Assembly: GCA_035378845.1 (NCBI GenBank)
Contig: DAOSUP010000019.1
Location: 1-26,975, forward strand
Reading direction: 5' to 3'
Length of the DNA stretch: 26,975 nt
From: JAKOUL01 sp035378845
GTDB taxonomy: Bacteria > Dictyoglomota > Dictyoglomia > Dictyoglomales > Dictyoglomaceae
The position numbers and the translations under genes were made by a program. A model generated the notes under the pieces. That model searched no databases. It was not told where the DNA came from and saw only the letters and a program-made list of their open reading frames with translations. Of this stretch, positions 7,243-14,808 are shown one piece after another; positions within the stretch are counted from its first letter, which is position 1, and each line of letters begins with the position of its first letter.

Positions 7243-8751
7243 TTATTTTGCGTACTCCACTGCTCTTGTTTCTCTAATTACTGTAACTTTTATTTGACCA
7301 GGATATTCCATCTCTTTCTCAATCTTTTTAGCAATCTGATAAGCAAGTCTCGCTGCAGTAAGATCATCAACCTCCTCTGGACTTACTAATACTCTTACCT
7401 CTCTACCTGCTTGAATAGCATATGCCTTCTCAACCCCAGAAAAAGACATAGCAAACTCTTCCAATTTTTCTAACCTCTTTATATAGATTTCTATACTTTC
7501 TCTTCTTGCACCAGGTCTTACGGCAGATACACTATCTGCTACTTGAATTATAACATCTAAAGTCTTAGTAAGAGGGATTTCCTCATGATGAGCTGCTACA
7601 GCATGCACTATATCAGGATGTTCACCATATTTCTTTAATAAATCTGCCCCTAAACTTGCGTGAGATCCTTCTACCTCATAATCTATAGCCTTTCCTATAT
7701 CGTGTAGCAGCCCTGCACGTTTAGCAAGATTTACATCGGTATGAAGTTCAATAGCAATAGCAGCAGCAATCTTAGCCACTTCTATAGAATGCTGAAGCAC
7801 ATTCTGCCCATAACTAGTTCTATAGTACAACCTTCCCAAAGTTTTTATAAGATCAGGATGAAGATTTTGAACTCCAGCTTCTACTAAAGCTCTCTCTCCC
7901 TCTTCTTTAATTCTATTTTCTATTTCTTTTTGAGCTTTGTTAACCATCTCCTCAATTCTTGCAGGATGAATCCTCCCATCTTTTACAAGTCTTTCTAAAG
8001 CGACCCTCGCAATCTCCCTCCTTATCGGATCAAAAGAAGAAAGAACTACCGCTTCTGGTGTATCATCAATTATAAGATCTACACCTGTAAGAGTTTCAAA
8101 GGTCCTTATATTCCTACCCTCTCTTCCTATAATTCTTCCTTTCATTTCCTCACTTGGAAGATTTACCACTAAAACTGTAGATTCTATAGTATGATCTACA
8201 GCACACCTTTGTATAGCTTCACTAAGTATTTCTCTTGCTTTCTCATCAGCCATCTCCTTATATTTTGCTTCGGCTTCTTTTATTTTTAAAGCAATCTCTC
8301 TCTGTAACTCATCTTCAACCTTTTTTAGAAGAACTTCTCTCGCTTCATCTCTTGACATCTGAGCTATATTTTGAAGTTCCCCTATAGCTTTTTCCTCTAA
8401 CTCATTTAAATTTTCAAGTTTCTTTTCAATTTCTTTCTCTTTATTACTAAGAATTTCCTCTTTTCTTTCTAAATTTTCTTCTCTTTGAAGAATTCTTCTT
8501 TCTAAGTTAGATAGTTCATGTCTTCTATCTTTAATCTCCTTTTCTGCTTCACTTCTCATTTTGAAAATCTCTTCTTTTGCTTCTAACAAAACAGTACGTT
8601 TTTTCTCTTCTGCCTCTTCCTCAGCATTTTTTAAGATCTCTTGAGCTCTTCTCTCAGCTGTTTGAGAGAATTTTGATTCTACATATTTTCTTACAAAATA
8701 GCCTATTCCTAATCCTAAAACAAATGTTAATGCTAAAAATAGTAAGATAAT
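7243..8751 (-). CDS. rny: Ribonuclease Y, apparent AUU start
   Basis: RNase Y is the membrane-anchored endoribonuclease that starts mRNA decay in many bacteria lacking RNase E. With the start proposed here it has 502 residues. These are a transmembrane anchor at about 2-19 (ILLFLALTFVLGLGIGYF), a long coiled coil (about 20-185), a KH domain (about 190-255, with GRIIGREGRNIR) and an HD domain with HDIGK (H350, D351). The frame is open back to a TGA at 8758-8760, yet it contains no ATG, GTG or TTG before the TTG at 8587-8589, which would drop the anchor. An ATT at 8749-8751 lies 9 nt after a perfect AAGGAGGTGA. I therefore start at that ATT. It lies one base after the ispG stop. Identity of the protein is certain; the start codon is inferred. 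Confidence 0.92.
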   Translation of the reverse strand: MILLFLALTFVLGLGIGYFVRKYVESKFSQTAERRAQEILKNAEEEAEEKKRTVLLEAKEEIFKMRSEAEKEIKDRRHELSNLERRILQREENLERKEEILSNKEKEIEKKLENLNELEEKAIGELQNIAQMSRDEAREVLLKKVEDELQREIALKIKEAEAKYKEMADEKAREILSEAIQRCAVDHTIESTVLVVNLPSEEMKGRIIGREGRNIRTFETLTGVDLIIDDTPEAVVLSSFDPIRREIARVALERLVKDGRIHPARIEEMVNKAQKEIENRIKEEGERALVEAGVQNLHPDLIKTLGRLYYRTSYGQNVLQHSIEVAKIAAAIAIELHTDVNLAKRAGLLHDIGKAIDYEVEGSHASLGADLLKKYGEHPDIVHAVAAHHEEIPLTKTLDVIIQVADSVSAVRPGARRESIEIYIKRLEKLEEFAMSFSGVEKAYAIQAGREVRVLVSPEEVDDLTAARLAYQIAKKIEKEMEYPGQIKVTVIRETRAVEYAK

Positions 8752-8752
8752 T

Positions 8753-9811
8753 TTAGTTCACCTCCTTCCAATGTTTTAACTCTTCTTCCAGCTCTGAGAG
8801 TACATATTCCCAGCCTGTTTCTTTTATAATCTTACCATACTTAAAGACTATCACTTTATCTTTGGTACCAGCGATACCAATATCAGCTTCTCTCGCCTCA
8901 CCAGGTCCGTTAACTTCACATCCCATAACTGCTATTGTCAAATTCAGAGGAATATTACCAAACTTTCTCTCAATAATTCTTGCCACTTTCTCTACAGGAA
9001 AATGAGATCTGGCACACATAGGACAAGCAATAACTCTTATACCTTTCTCTCTCAAACCTAAACTTTTTAAGATCTCATAAGCAACTTCTACTTCTTTTTC
9101 AGGGGAAGAGGAAAGAGAAACTCTTATTGTATCACCAATACCTTCATAGAGAAGGATACCTATTCCCACAGCAGATCTTACACTTCCAGGAAGTAAAGTT
9201 CCAGACTCAGTAATTCCTACATGGAGAGGGTAATCTACCTTTTGAGAAAGAATTCTATAAGCCTCCACGGTCAATGGGACTGAAGAGGCTTTTACCGAGA
9301 TTATAATATCTGTGAAATCTTCTCCTTCAAGAATTTTTACCTCTTGAAGAGCACTTTCCACAAGAGCTTCAGAAGTAACTCCTCCAAATTTTTCAAGGAT
9401 CTCTTTACTTATAGAACCAGCATTACTACCTACTCTAATAGGTACACCTCTTGCCTTAGCTTCTCTTGCAATGAGAGATATATATTTACGATTTCTTAAA
9501 TTTCCAGGATTCAGTCTTAATTTATCAATTCCCTGCTCCAAAGCGATAAGAGCAAGTCTATAATCAAAATGTATATCAGCTACAATAGGAATAGGACTTC
9601 CTTTTTTAATCTTCCCTAAAGCTAAAGCAGAATCTTCATCTGGAATTCCCAATCTTACTATCTCACATCCTTTTTTAGCAAGTCCTTTTATCTGTCTCAA
9701 AGTAGCTTTTACATCTACAGTAGGGGTTTTAGTCATAGACTGAACCCTTATAGGATAATCTCCCCCTAAATATAGATTTCCTACTTTAACAACCTTTGTA
9801 TTCCTTTTCAT
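8753..9811 (-). CDS. ispG: 4-hydroxy-3-methylbut-2-enyl diphosphate synthase (IspG/GcpE)
   Basis: IspG converts methylerythritol cyclodiphosphate to HMBPP, the penultimate step of the MEP isoprenoid route, with a [4Fe-4S] cluster. The 352-residue single-domain form has an N-terminal TIM-barrel part. The cluster cysteines C263, C266 (CPMC) and C298 are present, followed by NGPGEA with the catalytic Glu at 305. It begins 9 bp after rseP with almost no ribosome site. rseP-ispG adjacency is common in bacteria, often with dxr upstream; dxr is not here. It is followed by rny, an unusual neighbour. Confidence 0.96.
   Translation of the reverse strand: MKRNTKVVKVGNLYLGGDYPIRVQSMTKTPTVDVKATLRQIKGLAKKGCEIVRLGIPDEDSALALGKIKKGSPIPIVADIHFDYRLALIALEQGIDKLRLNPGNLRNRKYISLIAREAKARGVPIRVGSNAGSISKEILEKFGGVTSEALVESALQEVKILEGEDFTDIIISVKASSVPLTVEAYRILSQKVDYPLHVGITESGTLLPGSVRSAVGIGILLYEGIGDTIRVSLSSSPEKEVEVAYEILKSLGLREKGIRVIACPMCARSHFPVEKVARIIERKFGNIPLNLTIAVMGCEVNGPGEAREADIGIAGTKDKVIVFKYGKIIKETGWEYVLSELEEELKHWKEVN
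8758..8767 (-). promoter_or_regulatory. Ribosome-binding site deciding the rny start
   Basis: AAGGAGGTGA is a full-length match to the anti-Shine-Dalgarno, located within the last codons of ispG. Nine bases separate GGAGG from the ATT at 8749-8751, which is ideal spacing. No standard start codon in the rny frame lies within reach, so the site supports AUU initiation. Confidence 0.75.
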
Positions 9812-9820
9812 GGTTTATTT

Positions 9821-10873
9821 TTATCTTAAGATATCAAAAATTGTTATTATTAGCATAAAAAACAGAAGGACCAAAAGACCAATCCAATGAACTGTCTCTT
9901 CTTTCCTTGTCTCTATACGTTTCCCCCTAATCTTTTCTATAATGATGAAAAGAATTCTTCCCCCATCTAATGCAGGTATAGGAAGAAGATTAAAAATTCC
10001 TAATTGTGCACTAAATAAAGCTGCAAAGTTAAGAAAATATACCATTCCTAAGGATGCGACTTCACCAGTCATCTTTGCAATTCCCACAGGTCCAGATACT
10101 ACTACACCTTGAGCTCCTGAAAAAAGCGCTTTTATAAGTAAAAAAATAAGTAATAACGTATTAAAAAACTCAGAGATACCATTTCTTATAGAATCAATCA
10201 GCGAGTATTTCTTAGGAATAGTTTTGAAAGATACTCCAATAACGCCTCCTTTTCTATCTTCACTCCACTCAGGAGTAACTTGTAGAGCAACCTCCTCTTC
10301 TCCTCTTTGTACTATTACTGTAATAGTTTTTTTATCCTGAGGCGATTTTATGGAATTTGTTATAATTTCCACAGCATCAGAAGTTTTTTCAATTTTCACA
10401 CCATTAATGTATAAAATTTTATCTCCAGGCAAGAAACCTGCCACACTTGCTGGTTTATCAGATAAGACTTTATCAACTATTGGTACAGGTTCTGGGATAC
10501 CAATAAGGAAAATAGAGACGAAAAGAAGAATTGCAATGACAAAATTCATAAGAGATCCAGCAAAAAGAATAAAAAACCTCTGCCAAGCAGGTTTATTATA
10601 AAACTTTCTATCTTCCGGTATTTTTTCTTCTGGCTCTATGTTTAAATCCTCTGTATTTAAATCATCTACACCTGCCATTTTTACAAATCCACCTATAGGG
10701 ATAAGACGGAGAGCAAAAGAAGTTTCTTTTCCTTTATATCCAAAGATCTTAGGTCCAAATCCAATAGCATACTCATAAACTTTCACACCAAACATCTTTG
10801 CAAAAATAAAATGTCCAAATTCATGAGGAATGGTGAGTAGAGCAAATAATATTAAAAATAGCAAAAAGGTCAT
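9821..10873 (-). CDS. rseP: RseP-type site-2 membrane metalloprotease
   Basis: This 350-residue M50B protease cuts substrates within the membrane, such as anti-sigma factors or remnant signal peptides. The zinc site HEFGH (17-21) sits in the first transmembrane helix. A PDZ domain spans about 130-205 (GFLPGDKILYINGVKI), and the third-ligand motif ALDGG (LDG at 302-304) lies in a later helix. A final hydrophobic segment closes the protein. The ATG is the only plausible start, but the AAGGAGG site lies about 15 nt upstream, longer than usual, with an in-frame stop between. It is the first gene of the operon ending with spoVS. The physiological substrate is unknown; no anti-sigma factor is nearby. 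Confidence 0.95.
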   Translation of the reverse strand: MTFLLFLILFALLTIPHEFGHFIFAKMFGVKVYEYAIGFGPKIFGYKGKETSFALRLIPIGGFVKMAGVDDLNTEDLNIEPEEKIPEDRKFYNKPAWQRFFILFAGSLMNFVIAILLFVSIFLIGIPEPVPIVDKVLSDKPASVAGFLPGDKILYINGVKIEKTSDAVEIITNSIKSPQDKKTITVIVQRGEEEVALQVTPEWSEDRKGGVIGVSFKTIPKKYSLIDSIRNGISEFFNTLLLIFLLIKALFSGAQGVVVSGPVGIAKMTGEVASLGMVYFLNFAALFSAQLGIFNLLPIPALDGGRILFIIIEKIRGKRIETRKEETVHWIGLLVLLFFMLIITIFDILR

Positions 10874-10913
10874 ATTATGTTAACTAATCCTCCTTATTTT
10901 TTATCTTTACAAG

Positions 10914-10942
10914 TTTATACACTAAATAGTTTTATTTTTCAA
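10914..10942 (-). promoter_or_regulatory. Promoter of the rseP-ispG-rny-ymdB-spoVS operon
   Basis: Minus strand TTGAAA (-35, plus-strand positions 10937-10942), a 17-bp spacer, and TATAAA (-10, 10914-10919). Transcription would begin near 10907, giving a leader of about 34 nt that includes AAGGAGG. The -35 overlaps the stop codon of the upstream sugar kinase gene, so read-through from that gene may add to expression. Confidence 0.65.
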
Positions 10943-11883
10943 CGTAATTTACCTATGAAAGAATTTACCTCTTCTATAAAAGGAGGCTCTGCTCCTCTCT
11001 TAGTACAAGTAAGAGCAGAAACTATATTTGCAAAATCCATGGCTTCTCTCAGTTCTTGCAAGGATAATTTAGATAATTTATCCTGTTTTAGGATACCATT
11101 CTTATCCAAGAAGTATAAAAATCCCCCCATGAACGCATCTCCAGCTCCCACTGTATCCACCACATTTACTTTTATTCCCGATGATTCTACTTTACCAGAT
11201 TTTGTAAAAGCAATAGAACCATCTTTACCTAAGGTAACTATAAAGACCGAAGCTCCTTTTGAAAAAAATAACGATACAATTTCTTCTAAGTCTTTTTCAG
11301 GGTATAGCCATTTTACATCTACTAAACTCGCTTTTAATATATCTGCTTTCTCAACCCATTTTTCAAATCTACTAAGATAACTATTCTTATCTTTTATAAG
11401 AAAAGGACGCACATTAGGATCTAAAGAGATTAAAATCTTTCCAGAATTTTCCTCAAGCATTTTTTCAAAAACAAAACACCCTGGTTCTCTTATAAGAGAG
11501 ATAGAACCGAAATGAGTTAAAAATATCTCCTCAGGATCAATCTTAGGTATATCTTTCTCCTCAAGGGTAGTATCTGCAGTTCTATCACCATAAAATATAA
11601 ACTGAGGCTCATTATTTTCTATGGTCACAAATGCTAACGTAGTGAGTTCTTCCCCTCTTACAATGAAAGAAGTGTCTACAGAATTCTTTTCAAGATTTGA
11701 ATATAATAAATTCCCAAAAGGATCAAGGGAGAGCTTCCCAAAAAAGGAACTTTTTGCTCCTAATCTTCCTAAGGTAATAGATACGTTATAGGGAGAGCCT
11801 CCTGCCCGAGGAAGAAAGCCCTTCTCTTCATCAATATCCACAGGTGTAAAATCTATCAAGGCTTCTCCACAAACAAGAATCAT
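10939..11883 (-). CDS. PfkB-family sugar kinase, fructokinase-like
   Basis: This 314-residue ribokinase-fold kinase begins MILVCGEALIDFTP, a start typical of fructokinases. It has the substrate-side motif GGSPYNVS (28-35) and the C-terminal anion-hole motif DTVGAGDAF, with the catalytic base D249. Fructokinase is the nearest match by eye; 2-keto-3-deoxygluconate or other sugar kinases cannot be excluded. AAGGAGGT lies just before the ATG. It is transcribed divergently from a GH13 glycosidase gene, and the 90-bp shared region holds a promoter and an inverted repeat, suggesting joint control of sugar use. Its stop codon overlaps the rseP promoter. Confidence 0.87.
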   Translation of the reverse strand: MILVCGEALIDFTPVDIDEEKGFLPRAGGSPYNVSITLGRLGAKSSFFGKLSLDPFGNLLYSNLEKNSVDTSFIVRGEELTTLAFVTIENNEPQFIFYGDRTADTTLEEKDIPKIDPEEIFLTHFGSISLIREPGCFVFEKMLEENSGKILISLDPNVRPFLIKDKNSYLSRFEKWVEKADILKASLVDVKWLYPEKDLEEIVSLFFSKGASVFIVTLGKDGSIAFTKSGKVESSGIKVNVVDTVGAGDAFMGGFLYFLDKNGILKQDKLSKLSLQELREAMDFANIVSALTCTKRGAEPPFIEEVNSFIGKLR

Positions 11884-11897
11884 AAATCTACACCTCC

Positions 11898-11926
11898 TTG
11901 ATAATTCCTACTCTTTTAAGTATACT
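11898..11926 (+). promoter_or_regulatory. Promoter of the GH13 gene
   Basis: TTGATA at 11898-11903, a 17-bp spacer and TATACT at 11921-11926; transcription should begin near 11933. The -10 sits in the palindrome AGTATACT, so the opposite strand also has a TATACT (11919-11924) that could serve the divergent kinase gene, though its -35 (GTTATT) is poor. Confidence 0.62.
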
Positions 11927-11938
11927 CTATGTTAAAAG
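11913..11938. promoter_or_regulatory. Inverted repeat, candidate operator between kinase and GH13 genes
   Basis: CTTTTAA (11913-11919) and TTAAAAG (11932-11938) form exact 7-bp inverted arms with 12 bp between. The pair brackets the -10 and the predicted start of the GH13 transcript, the classic position for a repressor. No regulator gene is adjacent. The arms are AT-rich, so chance is possible. Confidence 0.4.
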
Positions 11939-11975
11939 TGGAATAACACGAGTTAATATGAGAGGGGAAAATACT

Positions 11976-13685
11976 ATGGATTTTGACGACAGAATATTTG
12001 GAGACTTGGAGAGAAAGGAGTTCCTAATAGAAAGAGAAGCTCAAGAGCTTTCTCATATAATTTTAGAAGAGATAATCCCTGAAGATCCTACACCTATGGA
12101 TGAAATAACATTATCCTTCTTACTTCCTCCTTTATCTGAAGACTATATTTATCTATACTACAACACAGATAATACAGAGCCTGATCTGTCAAGTCAAAAG
12201 ATAACATTAGTCAAAGATAAAATATATTGGAAAGACAGCATATTTAATTTTGCAGTAAAAGTTGAAGCTAAAATTCCTCTTCAAAAAGAAGAGAAAATTA
12301 TAAAAATAAAATTAGGAGGTGAAGACAAAATATCTAATGAACTATATTCCTTCTCAATAGATTATTTTTCTCCTCCAAAATGGGTGGATACTTCTGTCAT
12401 CTATCACATTTTTGTGGATAGGTTTGCAAAAGATGCGTATGAAGTACCATGGTCTGATAACTTAAAAATGAAATTAGGAGGAAATCTAAAGGGGATAACC
12501 AAACATTTAGATTATATTGAATCTTTAGAAACAGATGTTATATGGCTTTCTCCCATTTTCAAAGCTGCATCTTATCATGGATATGACATTGAAGATTATT
12601 ATGATATAGATTCTGCTTGGGGGTCAAAAGAAGATTTAAAAGAACTTGTTAACAAAGCCTTCAATAGAGGAATAAGAATCATCTTAGATTTTGTGCCTAA
12701 TCATCTATCTTCTAATCATCCCATATTTCAGAATGCTATACAAAACCAAAATAGCCTATATAGAAATTGGTTTATCTTTGATGAAAATGGTAAATATGAG
12801 ACTTTTTGTGGTGTAAAAACCATGCCCAAAATAAATCTAAAAAACAAAGAAGCCATGGACCATATAATTAATGCAGCATTATACTGGATTAGAGAATTTG
12901 GAATTTCAGGTTATAGATTAGATCATGCTACAGGACCTGATTTTAACTTCTGGACTGAATATTATTTTAGACTTAAAAATAAATTTCCAGATACCTTTCA
13001 TTTTGGTGAGATCGTAGATACACCATTGCAAGTTAAAAAATATGCGGGAAAACTTGACGGGACTTTAGATTTCTTCTTATTTAAAATAATGCGTGAATTC
13101 TTCATAGGTAAAAAATGGCTACCAGCAGAATTCCAAAAAATTATAGAGCTTAAACAAAGATTCTATAACAAAAATTTTAAAACAGTCTCTTTTTTAGAAA
13201 ATCACGACTCCAATAGATTTTTATGGGTAGCTAAGGATAAAAAACTACTAAAAATTGCTGCAATATTTCAATTTACTCATAATGATATTCCCGTAATCTA
13301 TAATGGGGAAGAAATGGGAGCAAATCAATATAGGGATATATTAGAAGGGACCCATACTTTACACGAATTTACAAGACTCCCTATCCCATGGAAAGAAGAA
13401 AATCAAGACTTAGAGCTTATAAATTTCTTTAAAAAATTAGTTTCTATAAGAAAAGCTCAGCCTTCTTTATATGGAGGTGATCACATACCCATCTTTTCTG
13501 AGATTTTATCTTATTATAAAGTATTTGGAAATGAAAAAATCCTTGTACTAATAAACACTACCGATAAGAATAAAAACTATAAATTAGACGGTATATTTAA
13601 AGATCTTATTACTGAGAAGATTTATAAGTATGAGATTCTTCTTCCTCCAATGGAAGGTTATATTCTTCTACAAGTAGATCACTAA
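11976..13685 (+). CDS. GH13 alpha-amylase-family glycoside hydrolase, cytoplasmic
   Basis: This 569-residue protein has an N-terminal domain (about 1-130) that looks like the beta domain of neopullulanase/cyclomaltodextrinase enzymes, then the GH13 barrel and a C-terminal beta domain. The conserved regions are DFVPNH (238-243), GYRLDHATG with nucleophile D316, FGEIVD with acid/base E345 and ENHD with D411. There is no signal peptide, so it probably acts on imported maltodextrins. I chose the ATG at 11976 because AGGGG lies 8 nt upstream; earlier in-frame starts fall at or before the promoter, or lack a ribosome site. An intracellular alpha-amylase such as Dictyoglomus AmyB is an alternative name; exact specificity cannot be read. 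Its 3' end overlaps the convergent lipoprotein gene by 77 bp. Confidence 0.9.
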   Translation: MDFDDRIFGDLERKEFLIEREAQELSHIILEEIIPEDPTPMDEITLSFLLPPLSEDYIYLYYNTDNTEPDLSSQKITLVKDKIYWKDSIFNFAVKVEAKIPLQKEEKIIKIKLGGEDKISNELYSFSIDYFSPPKWVDTSVIYHIFVDRFAKDAYEVPWSDNLKMKLGGNLKGITKHLDYIESLETDVIWLSPIFKAASYHGYDIEDYYDIDSAWGSKEDLKELVNKAFNRGIRIILDFVPNHLSSNHPIFQNAIQNQNSLYRNWFIFDENGKYETFCGVKTMPKINLKNKEAMDHIINAALYWIREFGISGYRLDHATGPDFNFWTEYYFRLKNKFPDTFHFGEIVDTPLQVKKYAGKLDGTLDFFLFKIMREFFIGKKWLPAEFQKIIELKQRFYNKNFKTVSFLENHDSNRFLWVAKDKKLLKIAAIFQFTHNDIPVIYNGEEMGANQYRDILEGTHTLHEFTRLPIPWKEENQDLELINFFKKLVSIRKAQPSLYGGDHIPIFSEILSYYKVFGNEKILVLINTTDKNKNYKLDGIFKDLITEKIYKYEILLPPMEGYILLQVDH

Positions 13686-14808
13686 GTTTCACAAATTCTA
13701 TATCTGAAAAAACCTTCTCCTTTTCTAACTCTTCTAAAACTTTTATAGTTTTAGGTCTAAGATGGCATATAAATACGCCCTTTCCTTTCTTTTTAGTAAT
13801 ATTTATTGCTTGAATAAACCTTTTTTTAATCTTTTCGTTATCATTCTCGTGATCAATAAAAAGCATATTTTCCAGAAAAGAAACTTTATACTCATTAGCT
13901 ACTTTTTTACCTACAGAACTTGATATAGTCCTGCTATCTAAGAAAAAGAGATTATGTTTTCTTAATACTTTAAATAGATTTTCCATAGTATTAACATCTT
14001 TTGTAACTTTGGATCCCATGTGATTATTTAAACCTAATATTTTAACTTTTCCAAATCTTTTAATATAAACATCTAATAATTTTTCTATTTCTTCTTCACT
14101 CATTCCTACCATAATCGGCTCTGAAACTAAGTATTTTGCATCTTTAGGATATGAAATAGACTCCATAGGAACATGTGCTATAACCTCCCATCCCTCTTTA
14201 GCAAATTCTTCTGCAAGCTTCTCTGAGTGAGAAGTAGGTATTATGGCTACATTTAGAGTGTATGGAAAGGATAATAATAGATCAGTCCAATAGTTTTTCT
14301 CTACAAGATCATCAACAACTAAAGCAATTTGTGGTTTATTAACCTTTTTCTTAGCAACTTTTTTAGGAAAATAAAAAGAGAAAATCTGAATCTCATTAAT
14401 GGATTCATCAGGTAATAATACCTTTGCATAAACATTAATTTCATAGAATTTTAGATCTTCGCTATTAGTCTTCAGAATATATTTATCTTCCGGGAATTCT
14501 TCCTTTAAAAAATCAAACTTAGAAATTGGAGATCTCCAATAGACGGTATATAGATTCCATTTTATTATAAAATTCTCTGTCTCTTTTCTTTTTCCTTCAA
14601 ATAAATATTCTGCTATATCTTCCTTAAAATTCCCTAAGATCTTTTGGGTAATATCAAATTTTAAAGAAATTTCTTGTTTTTCAATTTCTTTTTCTAAAGT
14701 ACTTTCTTTGTCATTTATAGTATTTTTTCCTTCATCTTTACATCCAGAAAAAAATACTATGAAAAAGAGCAGAAAAACTGTAATTACTTTTTGTATCTTT
14801 CTCCCCAT
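13609..14808 (-). CDS. Lipoprotein with divergent polysaccharide deacetylase (YibQ/DUF610-like) domain
   Basis: This 399-residue protein starts with two basic residues, a hydrophobic stretch and a lipobox-like FFSGC with Cys at 23, so it is probably a membrane-anchored lipoprotein. A charged linker (24-50) and a region of unknown fold (about 50-165) follow. The divergent deacetylase domain begins near 170 with QIALVVDDL and has AHVPMES, LNNHMGSKVT and FLDSRT. The HVPME and NNHMGS segments are family hallmarks. The family is NodB-related but its catalytic activity is not settled; an envelope role is inferred. Translation begins 22 bp inside the rarA end. It is the last gene of the long minus-strand run and ends inside the convergent GH13 gene. 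Confidence 0.85.
   Translation of the reverse strand: MGRKIQKVITVFLLFFIVFFSGCKDEGKNTINDKESTLEKEIEKQEISLKFDITQKILGNFKEDIAEYLFEGKRKETENFIIKWNLYTVYWRSPISKFDFLKEEFPEDKYILKTNSEDLKFYEINVYAKVLLPDESINEIQIFSFYFPKKVAKKKVNKPQIALVVDDLVEKNYWTDLLLSFPYTLNVAIIPTSHSEKLAEEFAKEGWEVIAHVPMESISYPKDAKYLVSEPIMVGMSEEEIEKLLDVYIKRFGKVKILGLNNHMGSKVTKDVNTMENLFKVLRKHNLFFLDSRTISSSVGKKVANEYKVSFLENMLFIDHENDNEKIKKRFIQAINITKKKGKGVFICHLRPKTIKVLEELEKEKVFSDIEFVKLSDLLVEEYNLPLEEEESHTYKSSQ

Noticed and set aside
6791..7297. 168-codon reading frame on the plus strand opposite ymdB
   Set aside because: Low-complexity Tyr/Ile/Ser-rich translation antisense to a clear family member; a shadow of AT-rich codons.
7243..8589. Shorter RNase Y starting at the TTG at 8587-8589
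   Set aside because: It would lack the transmembrane anchor and the first part of the coiled coil, although the upstream codons encode a clear family-like amino end and a perfect ribosome site lies before the ATT.
10877..11380. 167-codon plus-strand frame opposite the sugar kinase
   Set aside because: Antisense to a well-conserved PfkB gene, with no homology-like features.
11898..11975. Longer GH13 protein starting at TTG 11898 or ATG 11958
   Set aside because: TTG 11898 is the -35 hexamer itself, upstream of the predicted transcript start; ATG 11958 has no ribosome site, whereas ATG 11976 has AGGGG 8 nt before it.
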